Shown: positions 33,766-42,065 of the stretch, one piece after another
How positions within the stretch are numbered: position 1 is the stretch's first letter
Layout of the letters: each line of letters starts with the position of its first letter
From: JAWWPY01 sp033854735
GTDB taxonomy: Bacteria; Actinomycetota; Actinomycetes; Streptosporangiales; Streptosporangiaceae
Assembly: GCA_033854735.1 (NCBI GenBank)
Contig: JAWWPY010000325.1
Coordinates: 1 to 64,000, forward strand
DNA: 64,000 nt
Direction: 5' to 3'
Translations under genes and position numbers: made by a program
Notes under the pieces: model-generated
Told to the model about the DNA's origin: nothing
Database searches by the model: none
What the model saw: only the letters and a program-made list of their open reading frames with translations

Positions 33766-34782
33766 TCAGACCTGGCCGATACGGCACGCTGGCCCGCAGC
33801 GGCGCCACCCGCCCGGCCAGCCGCGCCGCACCAGCACCGCGCCGACCTCGGCGGCGACCTCACAGGGCCGCGTCACGATGTCAGCCCAGCTGTACCGGAG
33901 CGTGATCGTCCCGCCGACGGCAGCAGCATTGTCCCGGTGGGCCTGAAGCCACTTGTCCTCCGCCGGATGGGCGATGGCGCCATCGACTTCCACGGCGACC
34001 AGATACTCCTCGTACAGCACGTCCCGGTAGGCACTGCGCCGGCCACGCACCACCCGGGCCTGCCGGATCGCGGTGGGCAGCCCGTGCGGGCGCTCGACAT
34101 CCCGCAGGTAGCGACGCTCGAGGCCGGAATGCACGCCGTCGGCCACGTCGCTCAGTGCCCCGGTGAGTTCCGCGCGCCAGCGGAGCTTCTTGCGCGCCTC
34201 CATCGCCACCCGGATCCGCTCCGGTGTGGTGTGCCTGCCACCGCACGCTCGGAACGCCCACTCGAACGCGTCGGCGGCGCTCCGCGCGGTTTCGGCGAGA
34301 TCCAGCACGGTCTCCTCAATCCGCGTGCGCGGCGGCAGCCGGCTCGGGTGACGCGCCTGCAGAATGCGCCCGGACCGGTGGACGATGATCCCCGCCACCC
34401 GGCCCACCACGCGGCGGCTCGTCGGCACGGTCACGTGGATCAACGGAAGGGGCTTCCCCATCAGGTGATCCAGTTCGGCGGCACTATGGTGGCTCAGCAC
34501 GGCGCCCATCCCCGCGCGGAGCACCGCGGCCCACATCAGGACCTCGCGGCTCCACTGGCCTGTGAACGTGGCGTAGACCCCGACGTGGATCTGCTGCCAT
34601 CTGCCGGACCTGAGCCGAGTTCTGATCAGGTCCTCGCCGAGGCCCCCGTCAAGGACTTGCTGCCTGGACAGCACGCCGCGCTGTAACTGGATCAACTCGC
34701 GGACGCTGGCAGACTCGCGGACGCCACCAGACTCGCGGACGCTGGCAGACTCGCGGGTGCCGCCAGAGATGTCATTTCCCAT
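33766..34782 (-). CDS. AbiEi-like / DUF559-type protein
   Basis: A 338-residue protein with a winged-helix-like N-terminal part (QRGVLSRQQVLDGGLGEDLI, RTRLRSGRWQQIHVGVYATF) of the AbiEi antitoxin type and a C-terminal PD-(D/E)xK-like DUF559 domain (VAVEVDGAIAHPAEDKW, AHRDN, ITLRYSWADIV). Short RESASVRES repeats occupy residues 10-30. Such proteins are common in actinobacteria, often without a cognate AbiEii toxin; none is adjacent here. ATG 34782 is preferred over 34884. Nuclease function is possible but unproven. Confidence 0.72.
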   Translation of the reverse strand: MGNDISGGTRESASVRESGGVRESASVRELIQLQRGVLSRQQVLDGGLGEDLIRTRLRSGRWQQIHVGVYATFTGQWSREVLMWAAVLRAGMGAVLSHHSAAELDHLMGKPLPLIHVTVPTSRRVVGRVAGIIVHRSGRILQARHPSRLPPRTRIEETVLDLAETARSAADAFEWAFRACGGRHTTPERIRVAMEARKKLRWRAELTGALSDVADGVHSGLERRYLRDVERPHGLPTAIRQARVVRGRRSAYRDVLYEEYLVAVEVDGAIAHPAEDKWLQAHRDNAAAVGGTITLRYSWADIVTRPCEVAAEVGAVLVRRGWPGGWRRCGPACRIGQV

Positions 34783-34833
34783 AGGACCTAGCGTCCGGTC
34801 CCGGCACAGCCAACGAAAGCCCGATCTTCGACC

Positions 34834-34865
34834 TGTGGATAACCCGTGAACGGCCCTGTGGATAA
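34834..34865 (-). promoter_or_regulatory. two consensus DnaA boxes
   Basis: TGTGGATAA occurs at 34834-34842 and 34857-34865 in the same orientation, 23 bp apart (about two helical turns), just upstream of the DUF559 gene and beside palindromic repeat copy 2. Another exact box is at 54655-54663. Confidence 0.45.
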
Positions 34866-34875
34866 CGCCCACCCC

Positions 34876-34928
34876 CTTGATCACGGAACATTTCTGGGTG
34901 TATGTGTCCGGGATATTCCGTGATCAAG
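34876..34928. repeat. palindromic intergenic repeat, copy 2
   Basis: Arms CTTGATCACGGAA and TTCCGTGATCAAG around the conserved core. The outermost bases differ from the other copies but on both sides, so pairing is kept. Confidence 0.85.
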
Positions 34929-34969
34929 AAGCCGGAGCCGGAGACGGGTGCGGCGGGCGGCGGGTGGGG

Positions 34970-36088
34970 TTAGGCGGCGGGGTGGGACAGGGTGACACCG
35001 GAGTGGGCCCAGGGGCGGGTGAAGCCCACCGCGCCCTGGTTCATGTAACTTCTGATGCGGATGGGGAAGCCTGTGGCGTACGCCTCGATCATCATGCCCT
35101 TGCCGATCACCAGGCCCACGTGGCCGGGAGCGGCGACGGTACCATCGGACCCCGCGAAGAAGACCAGGTCACCGGGCTGAGCCTGGCTGGGCGCGATCTT
35201 CGGGCCCCACGCGTACTGGGCCTGTGAGGTACGCGGGATGCTGATGCCACCGGCCCGGTAGGCCATCAACATCAAGCCGGAGCAGTCGAAGGCATCCGGG
35301 CCGGTGCCACCCCAGAGGTACGGCTTCCCGAGTTGCGCCTGCGCGTAGGCGATGATGATGGCGATCGTCTGGTTTGGCGGCGCCACCTGCTCGGCACTGG
35401 TCAGGCAGTCCGGTGCGCTCAGCGAGTTCACCTGGCTGACCAGGAAGCCGCCGGTGCTGTAGATGCCGGCCCAGTAGAGCACCGTCTGGACGTAGGACTC
35501 CAGGTGGTTGTAAGCGAAGATGGCGGCACTGATGTTGCCTTGGACACCATGCGCTACCAGGTATTTCGCGGCTCCCGCGATGGCGTCGGCGGGGTCATAA
35601 ACGCTGGCTACACCGTCGCCGTTGGCGTCCGTCGCGACCCCGGCGACCGCCTCTGAGGCCGGATGGGCCGGGGCGCCTCCCCAGGTGTTGCCCGCCGCGC
35701 CGCCGATGCCGATCTGCATCGGGCCCGCCGCGCCGAACGCGTTCGACCCACTGTGCACGCCGGGCAGATTGGACCGGCCGTCGTTGCTCTCCACCTCGCC
35801 GATCCCGGCGAGCACGGCCCAGGGGACGCCGTACTGGGTACCGAACTGCTTGTAGGCGGCGAGGTAGTTGGCCGGGATGGAGTGGCCCGCTGTACTACTG
35901 ACCGCCGACTGCATGGCCGATCCCGTAAGGTTGCCCGGGCAATTGTTGCCGGCGGCGAAGAACATGCTGCCGCCACCCACTGCCGCCATCGGGATCAGGG
36001 CGAGGCCGGTAACGAGCAGGACCGCAAGGCCGATCACTACCGCCGCGGCGACCCGGCCAGCACTGGGAAAGCTCGGCTGCCAGTTCAA
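34970..36088 (-). CDS. Tcp-type peptidoglycan hydrolase: lytic transglycosylase plus NlpC/P60
   Basis: A 372-residue membrane-anchored cell-wall enzyme, the TcpG/VirB1-like component of the secretion locus. After one N-terminal helix (AAAVVIGLAVLLVTGLALIP) comes an SLT-like domain (AGIGEVESNDGRSN with the catalytic Glu; AFGAAGPMQIGIGG; IFAYNHLESYV), then NlpC/P60 with nucleophile Cys in FDCSGLMLMAYRAGG and His in PGHVGLVIGKG. TTG 36088 is chosen because it overlaps the upstream stop (AATTGA); the open frame beyond it is antisense-like sequence. It opens the wall for the channel. Confidence 0.85.
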   Translation of the reverse strand: MNWQPSFPSAGRVAAAVVIGLAVLLVTGLALIPMAAVGGGSMFFAAGNNCPGNLTGSAMQSAVSSTAGHSIPANYLAAYKQFGTQYGVPWAVLAGIGEVESNDGRSNLPGVHSGSNAFGAAGPMQIGIGGAAGNTWGGAPAHPASEAVAGVATDANGDGVASVYDPADAIAGAAKYLVAHGVQGNISAAIFAYNHLESYVQTVLYWAGIYSTGGFLVSQVNSLSAPDCLTSAEQVAPPNQTIAIIIAYAQAQLGKPYLWGGTGPDAFDCSGLMLMAYRAGGISIPRTSQAQYAWGPKIAPSQAQPGDLVFFAGSDGTVAAPGHVGLVIGKGMMIEAYATGFPIRIRSYMNQGAVGFTRPWAHSGVTLSHPAA

Positions 36089-36717
36089 TTGTTCCCCACG
36101 GTCGACAACTCGATGTCGTTCACCTGCCAAGTCGTCCCACTGCCGCTGACCGTGATCGCGTATCGCCCGCTTGTCTGGCTCCTGCCCTGACTGGTACTCA
36201 TCGCTTGCTTGATCGTCACGACGAAGGTCAGGCTCGAGCCGCCGAACGCACGCAGCGAGTTGATCACCGCCGAACCAGAGGAGACCTGTTTCTGCTGGGT
36301 GCGTTGCGACGCCACACCAGGCGTGGCATAGCCCCGGGCCAGGGTGGCGCTCAACTGGCCAGTGACCAGGCCCTGCATCCTGCGCACATAGGCGGACGCG
36401 CTGTCGGTGTACGAGAAGGTGCCGTAGTCCGCACCGAACTGCTGGGTCACGCCGACCGCCGTGGCCAGGGCTGACTGGCTGAACGGTAGCCACCGGTAAA
36501 TGTCCACCGACCCCGTCGGCACGGGCCCGGCGGACGGGCTGGCCACCGCGGTGACACCCGAGGCCGTGCTCGGTGGCGTGCGGGGCGGCGAACTGGCCGC
36601 CGCAGGCGGCCTGGATGCGTGCGTGCCCGGGCGGAGCAGGAACGCGCCCAGCCCGGCCAGAACGAGGACCGTCACCACGAATGCGAGCCGCCGCTGGCCC
36701 TGGGTCAGCTCCATCAC
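36085..36717 (-). CDS. small bitopic protein, TcpC/VirB8-like
   Basis: A 210-residue protein with one N-terminal helix (RRLAFVVTVLVLAGLGAFLL), a Pro/Ala/Ser linker, and an extracellular domain ending SGRYAITVSGSGTTWQVNDI, the NTF2-like pattern seen at the end of TcpC/VirB8 domains. The first gene of the operon (44745-45737) has the same ending, so this may be its paralogue or partner. It overlaps the hydrolase start and follows the VirB6-like gene by 9 bases. Confidence 0.65.
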   Translation of the reverse strand: MMELTQGQRRLAFVVTVLVLAGLGAFLLRPGTHASRPPAAASSPPRTPPSTASGVTAVASPSAGPVPTGSVDIYRWLPFSQSALATAVGVTQQFGADYGTFSYTDSASAYVRRMQGLVTGQLSATLARGYATPGVASQRTQQKQVSSGSAVINSLRAFGGSSLTFVVTIKQAMSTSQGRSQTSGRYAITVSGSGTTWQVNDIELSTVGNN

Positions 36718-36726
36718 ACCGGCCCG

Positions 36727-39429
36727 CTATTTCTTCCGCCGGACAGGACGAAGCCAGAACGGACCCACTGGGTCGGTCCGGCCTGCCGCTGGCTGCCCTG
36801 TCCCCGCCGCTCCCTGTGTTCCCCCAGAGGACTGTGTTCCCCCAGAGGACTGTCCTCGCCCAGCCGCGAATGGCCCCGACGGCGCGGACCCGCGCGTGGT
36901 CGCCTGCCCGGACCGGCCGCCGCCGCCGGACCAGCCGCTGCCGCCGGAACCACCGCCCCCGCCGGAACGCCCGCTGCCGCTGGACGGCCTCGAGTCCCGC
37001 GCCGGACCCGAGCGCCACGGGCCAGAACCGGGCCGCGCCGGGCCGGCATCCTGCGGCGCCGCTGGCTCAGGGCTGGACCTGGGCGCGGCGCCCTCTCGCG
37101 ACGAGCGCGGAGCGGCCGCAGGCCACAGCGGCCTCCGGGGCGCTCCGCCGAACTGCGCTGGCGCGGCAGCAGGCGGCCCGCCCGCCGACTGGCCGCCCGG
37201 CGATGGCCCGCCCGACGACCCAGAACGGGGGCCGACAGTGGGGTCGCTGGCCCGGCCGGCCGCCGTGCCCTGGGCACCGCCGCGGGACCAGCCGGTCGAC
37301 GATTGCCCGTTGCCGCCGTTTCGTGACGGCAGGTCGAGCGGCGGCGCGGACCTGGGGCTGCCATCCGCGCCTTCGGTGGCCCTGGCCCGGCCGCGCGCTC
37401 CCGCACCCACCCGGCCGCCGGTGCCCTGGGCGGTCTCGTCCGGGCCGCCGTCCGCCGATCCTGGCGTAGCCACACGCCCGTCCTCGCCGGGCGCGGCGCC
37501 CGCCGCCGCACCGGAGGCCGCCGACGCACCCGCGGCCGCGCCGGCCCCGGCACCGACCGCGACCTGTGCCGCCAGCGCCGCCGCCTGGCCGGGGTTGCGC
37601 CGACCCCAGCGCGCCGCCCGGTAGGCGCCGAACCCGGGCACTCCCGCAGTCGCCGCGTCGAGCGTGTTCTGGCGCCCGGTGGAACGAGCCTGCTTGACCT
37701 CGGCCTCGGCCCGCTCGCGCGAGCCCACCACCCCGTACCCGACGGCGGAGAACAGGTGGGCGAACGGCTTGCGGTAGATGAACACGGCCACGGTGACGAG
37801 CGCGATCATGAGAATCTTCAGCGCCCAGGGCAGCGCCGCGTCACTGGTGCCCATGATGAGCGAGTAGGCATAGAGCAGCACGCTGAGCACCAGGGCGACG
37901 GCCGCCTGCTTCAGTAGCACGCCGATGAGCATCTCGACCCAGCGGATCGCGACCACCCGGCCGAACCCCGGATGGGTGCCCACGATGAGGAAGAACGGCC
38001 CCACCACGAGAAGGAGCAGGAACCCGAGTTTCAGGATGATCAGTGTGATCGCGATCAGCAGCACGAGGAGGCCCGCGATGAGCGCGGCGAAGATCGCCGC
38101 GAAGGCGACCTCCAGCCGCGTGGTCCACTGCTTGCCCTGGAAAAGCGAGTAGACGTCGGGATTGTTCTGCTTGAGGGAGGCGGCTATTCCTACGTAGGCG
38201 TTCTGCTTGGCCTGGATCATCGACGGGGTCGAGTTCTCATTCGCCGCGACCGCCTGGGACCAGAGCAGTTGCCGCCCATAGGCGTTGACCACGGTCTGCT
38301 TGCCGGTGGCCGTTGTGGTGTAGCTCGTCGTGCCGAACTCGCCATCCAGCCACGGCTTGCAGACCAGGACCGTCCACAGCTCGTTAGCGTTCTGGTCGAC
38401 GATGCTGTTGCCCCCTGAATACCCGTAACTGGCCACCGTGACCTGCGGGTCAGCCCGCTGGAGCGGGACGCAGCTGCTCTGGGCGGGGGCCGGCAGCCTG
38501 GCGAAGGCAACGTCGAGGGTTTGGGTGATGCCGTCGGAGACGCCCTTGCCGATGCCGGTGAAATCAGCGGGCCTGCCGATCAGCCAGATGGCCGCGGCAC
38601 AGGCCACCACCATCCAGATAGTTCCCTCGATGGTCCGGGTGGCCCGCTTGCGGATCAGTCCCTGCCAGGCCAGCCAGATCGCGCCAAGGATGACCACAGG
38701 CGCCAGGTAGGGGAAGTAGATGGCGTTGCCCAGGCTGGTGATCAGCCGGTCCACGGCACCGGTCAGCCAGGAGAGGATGCCCTCGCCAGCGGCCGACTGG
38801 TAGACGGTGATGGTCACCCGGTCCAGCGCCTTCGCGGCGTCGAACACCATGCCCGCGACGTTGTTGCCAATCAGCGACGTCATGTCGGAGCACTGCATGT
38901 CGTACGCGTTCCAGTCCTGCCCAGCCACCCCGTACTGGTCGTACAGGCTGGGCTGGGCGGCCGGCTTCCCCACCAAGGGCGGCGCCACCAGCGAGTCGAT
39001 CCCGCCAGCGGCGGGTTCCGGGGCTTGCACGGACGGCTGGCAGATGTTGTTGAGGTTGCCGATCAGCCCGCTGGAGCCCGCGTTACAAAATCCCAGCAGG
39101 CCACCGATGTCGCCGATGCCCGGCACGGAGCAGACACCGCCGGGCGCATTCGGCGCGGCGGCCCTCTGCGGCACGCTGGCAGCGGATGCCTGCTGCGCGG
39201 ACTGTGCCTGCTGCTGGGCCCGTGCCTGCTGCGGGGCCCGTGCCTGCTGCTGGGACTGGGCCTGCTGGGCGGACCGGGCGGCGACCGTGACCACCGCACC
39301 GCGATCAGCGTGGCTGGCAGGCACCGCGGCCGCGGCCGCGCTCGGCACGCCGAGCACCGCGGCGAGGACGCCGAGCAGCACCGCTGCCCTGCGTACCAGT
39401 GCTGGAACCCGGGGGGATGATCTGGCCAT
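36727..39429 (-). CDS. polytopic conjugation-type channel protein, VirB6/TrbL/TcpH-like
   Basis: A 900-residue protein: signal-like helix (RRAAVLLGVLAAVLGVPSAA), a Gln/Ala repeat, then a polytopic core (YFPYLAPVVILGAIWLAW, IEGTIWMVVACAAAIWLIG, FAALIAGLLVLLIAITLIIL, KLGFLLLLVVGPFFLIVGTH, LIGVLLKQAAVALVLSVLLY, KILMIALVTVAVFIYRKPF), and a disordered cytoplasmic tail of about 270 residues rich in Gly, Ala, Pro, Ser and Arg. The VGPFFL segment is typical of TrbL/VirB6 channels. ATG 39429 has AGGAG upstream; longer in-frame starts lack one. Confidence 0.8.
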   Translation of the reverse strand: MARSSPRVPALVRRAAVLLGVLAAVLGVPSAAAAAVPASHADRGAVVTVAARSAQQAQSQQQARAPQQARAQQQAQSAQQASAASVPQRAAAPNAPGGVCSVPGIGDIGGLLGFCNAGSSGLIGNLNNICQPSVQAPEPAAGGIDSLVAPPLVGKPAAQPSLYDQYGVAGQDWNAYDMQCSDMTSLIGNNVAGMVFDAAKALDRVTITVYQSAAGEGILSWLTGAVDRLITSLGNAIYFPYLAPVVILGAIWLAWQGLIRKRATRTIEGTIWMVVACAAAIWLIGRPADFTGIGKGVSDGITQTLDVAFARLPAPAQSSCVPLQRADPQVTVASYGYSGGNSIVDQNANELWTVLVCKPWLDGEFGTTSYTTTATGKQTVVNAYGRQLLWSQAVAANENSTPSMIQAKQNAYVGIAASLKQNNPDVYSLFQGKQWTTRLEVAFAAIFAALIAGLLVLLIAITLIILKLGFLLLLVVGPFFLIVGTHPGFGRVVAIRWVEMLIGVLLKQAAVALVLSVLLYAYSLIMGTSDAALPWALKILMIALVTVAVFIYRKPFAHLFSAVGYGVVGSRERAEAEVKQARSTGRQNTLDAATAGVPGFGAYRAARWGRRNPGQAAALAAQVAVGAGAGAAAGASAASGAAAGAAPGEDGRVATPGSADGGPDETAQGTGGRVGAGARGRARATEGADGSPRSAPPLDLPSRNGGNGQSSTGWSRGGAQGTAAGRASDPTVGPRSGSSGGPSPGGQSAGGPPAAAPAQFGGAPRRPLWPAAAPRSSREGAAPRSSPEPAAPQDAGPARPGSGPWRSGPARDSRPSSGSGRSGGGGGSGGSGWSGGGGRSGQATTRGSAPSGPFAAGRGQSSGGTQSSGGTQGAAGTGQPAAGRTDPVGPFWLRPVRRKK

Positions 39430-39491
39430 CGGGGGGGCTCCTGAAGCCATAGGGAAATGGGCCGACAAGTGCATCCGACGGCGTCCGCCGA

Positions 39492-42065
39492 TCACTGCAC
39501 GGGTTCGCTCACGGACGGCTCGCTCGTGAGCGATTCGGTGGCTGGAGACTGGGTCGCTGACTGGCTGGCACCGCCCTGGGCGGCAGCTGAACCAGCCCCT
39601 GCGCCCTGCGGCGCGGACTGGGCATCCGGCGGCGTGGGTCCTTCGGACCGCCGGGCGCGAGTCGGGTTGGTGTCCAGCCACTGCCGCAGTTCGTCAGAGA
39701 TCAGGTCGATGCCTATCCGGCCGGCCCTACCATCCAGATCGCGGAAAATGCACTCGCCGTTACCAAGGCCGCGCAGTACGGCCTTGTGCTCATCGGACGC
39801 CTCTACCCCCAGCAGCGCCATGACGTTCGCCACCTCGACGCGCTCCGAGGAGCGGAACGCGAACACCCCGGAGATGCAGTTGGTGACCTGCTCGTTCAGC
39901 AGGTCACCCGCGTTCTGCGAGACCAGGATGAGAGCCGTGTTCCTGGACCGGCCCATCCGCGACACTTCCGGAACGAGCTTGGCGCCCTCCGGAGTGGAGG
40001 TGATCGCCCACGCCTCGTCGAGGAAGATTGCCTTCGGCAGCCGGCGATCCATTCCGTTGAGTAGCCTGCGGGCGAATTGCGATACCAGGTACAGCAGGGC
40101 CACGGACAGGCGCTGCTCATAGGAGAAATCGTCCCTGCTGACCGCCACGTCAGGCAGGGTAAGACCGGCCAGGGTGAACACCGTCGTCCAGCCGGCCGCG
40201 TCGATCTGCTGGCCGCCCGACGGGGCGAAGCAGAGCCGGGCGAGCCGCATCTCCGACATGGAGCGCAGCACCGCCCCGAGGTTCTTGGACGCCGGGTCGG
40301 CCGATTCCTCCAAGTGCCTGATGACCTTGCCGAGGCTGGGCCGCTCCCGGCCGGCCACGCTGGCCACCGCCTGGATCATCGCGCTTTCCCGCTCCTCGCT
40401 CATTCGCGGTAGCAGCAAGCGAAGCGTCTCGGTGGCCATCGTCCGCTTCTGGGCCAGGTCGTCTCCGAAGGAGAACGGATCGAGCAGGCCGGGTGCGGCA
40501 GCGCCCAGGGGCAGCACGCGCGCCTTGCGGCCCCGCTCCTTCAGCAGCTCGACCAGCGGTTCAGCATCTCCCTTGGGGTCGATCACGGCCACGGTGACGC
40601 CGCGCAGCGCGAGCTGCATGATGAGCAGGAGCGCGAGCGTGGTCTTGCCGCCGCCGGGCTCGCCGGTGATGGCGATCGCGGTCGGCCGGTTGAGCGCGGC
40701 GGCCAGCAGCGGGTCGAAGTGGACGATGGACCTGGCCCGGCCCAGGGTCTCGCCGATGTACGGACCTACCCAGCCCGCGGACTGCGTGATCCGGTCTCCC
40801 AGGTCCACGGTGGCCGTGGGCACTCCACCGGCGATCGTGTACAGCGGCTGGCGCTGCACATAGGAACCCAGCCGGACCCGGTCGCCCGGCAGCGACTCGC
40901 AGAGCAGCGAGAACTGGTCTCCGGTGGAGTTGACCACGTCGATGCCCATATCCCGGTAGTGCTCCGCGACCGCCTCAACCCGCCGCACGCACAACTCTCT
41001 GGTCGGCCCGGTCACGATGAGCCGGTGCCAGCCGTAGACGAACGGCAGGCGCTCCTTCGTGATGCCGTGCTCCAGCATGCGGGCCGCCACGAGTTGCTCG
41101 GCGAGCGCGAGGGGCGCGTCCGCCCCCGCCTCCCTGATATGAGCGTCCATGTCCCGTGCGTGCGCGAGCTTCCGCCCGACGTCCTTACTCGCCTTCGCCG
41201 GGGGAATCAGCCTCATCCGCGAGCTGACCTCAACGGGGAAGGGCAGCGAATCGGCGTAGTGCAGCCAGGGCTCCCCGTCCGGGAAGGCCATCACATCGGG
41301 GAACCGGGAGAAAGACAGGAACGCCGCGAAGGACTCCCCCTGGGGATGCTCCAAGCGCAGCAGTGTCCGCCCGTTGTGGACCTGCCCTTCCAGGAGGGCC
41401 TCGATCTCCCCCGCTCCCCAGGTGCGGCGGCGTACCGCCGACGGGCGCGGATCGCCCAGAGTGCCCGTCAGGGTATGCCGGAACAGCCAGGCGATCTCGT
41501 CCGAGCTGGCGTGCTGGGCGGCGAGCGCGCTGGCGGACAGCGCACGGCCGAGCCGCTCCGCCTGCTCCGTCCAGCGGGCTATCTCGCTGGCGGGCACCGC
41601 CTCGTCGTCGATGCCCATCGCCTGCTCGCCCGCCCGGTACATGTTGATGAACTGGGCGAACACCCCGCCGGAGAGCTGGGCGCGCATTCCACGCTGGCCG
41701 AGCCGCACCCCCAGGTAGACCTCTTTGGTCCAGAAGTCCTTGGCCCAGACGTGCCGGTACATCTCGTCCAGGTACTGCCGCCAGCCCGGGCCGTCGTCTG
41801 AAGTGGCGTCGAGCCCGGCGGCCCACTCGGCCGCCGGGTAAGACCGGTGCGCGATGCGCAGATGCACCTCGGCGTCGGGCATCCTGATGGCAGCGAGCGC
41901 GACGGTGATGTTCGTGGCGAGCGTCTCCCGCTCCTGCGGGGTGATGAACTCATACGACTCGGTAGGCAGCCGGTAATAGGCCCACGCGTGCGTCTCCGTG
42001 AGCAGGATGCGGTCGTCAAAGTAGCGGACGGACAGCCGGCTACGTCCCTTGGTCCGCGCGCTCAC
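39492..42065 (-). CDS. VirB4/TcpF-type secretion ATPase
   Basis: An 857-residue AAA-type ATPase that powers the secretion machine. The N-terminal half is the VirB4-type domain (SVRYFDDRILLTETHAWAYY, ERLPFVYGWHRLIVTGPTRE); the C-terminal half has Walker A ITGEPGGGKTTLALLLIMQL (about residue 468), Walker B AIFLDEAWAI (about 681) and the VSQNAGDLLNEQV sensor region. The tail is Gln/Ala/Ser-rich. The start overlaps the preceding gene stop by 4 bases. This is the clearest marker of the system. Confidence 0.9.
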   Translation of the reverse strand: MSARTKGRSRLSVRYFDDRILLTETHAWAYYRLPTESYEFITPQERETLATNITVALAAIRMPDAEVHLRIAHRSYPAAEWAAGLDATSDDGPGWRQYLDEMYRHVWAKDFWTKEVYLGVRLGQRGMRAQLSGGVFAQFINMYRAGEQAMGIDDEAVPASEIARWTEQAERLGRALSASALAAQHASSDEIAWLFRHTLTGTLGDPRPSAVRRRTWGAGEIEALLEGQVHNGRTLLRLEHPQGESFAAFLSFSRFPDVMAFPDGEPWLHYADSLPFPVEVSSRMRLIPPAKASKDVGRKLAHARDMDAHIREAGADAPLALAEQLVAARMLEHGITKERLPFVYGWHRLIVTGPTRELCVRRVEAVAEHYRDMGIDVVNSTGDQFSLLCESLPGDRVRLGSYVQRQPLYTIAGGVPTATVDLGDRITQSAGWVGPYIGETLGRARSIVHFDPLLAAALNRPTAIAITGEPGGGKTTLALLLIMQLALRGVTVAVIDPKGDAEPLVELLKERGRKARVLPLGAAAPGLLDPFSFGDDLAQKRTMATETLRLLLPRMSEERESAMIQAVASVAGRERPSLGKVIRHLEESADPASKNLGAVLRSMSEMRLARLCFAPSGGQQIDAAGWTTVFTLAGLTLPDVAVSRDDFSYEQRLSVALLYLVSQFARRLLNGMDRRLPKAIFLDEAWAITSTPEGAKLVPEVSRMGRSRNTALILVSQNAGDLLNEQVTNCISGVFAFRSSERVEVANVMALLGVEASDEHKAVLRGLGNGECIFRDLDGRAGRIGIDLISDELRQWLDTNPTRARRSEGPTPPDAQSAPQGAGAGSAAAQGGASQSATQSPATESLTSEPSVSEPVQ

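Noticed and set aside
36089..37018. 310-codon N-terminal extension in frame with the NlpC/P60 hydrolase
   Set aside because: It overlaps two other secretion genes in a different frame and has no recognisable domain; the TTG at 36088 overlapping the previous stop is the natural start.
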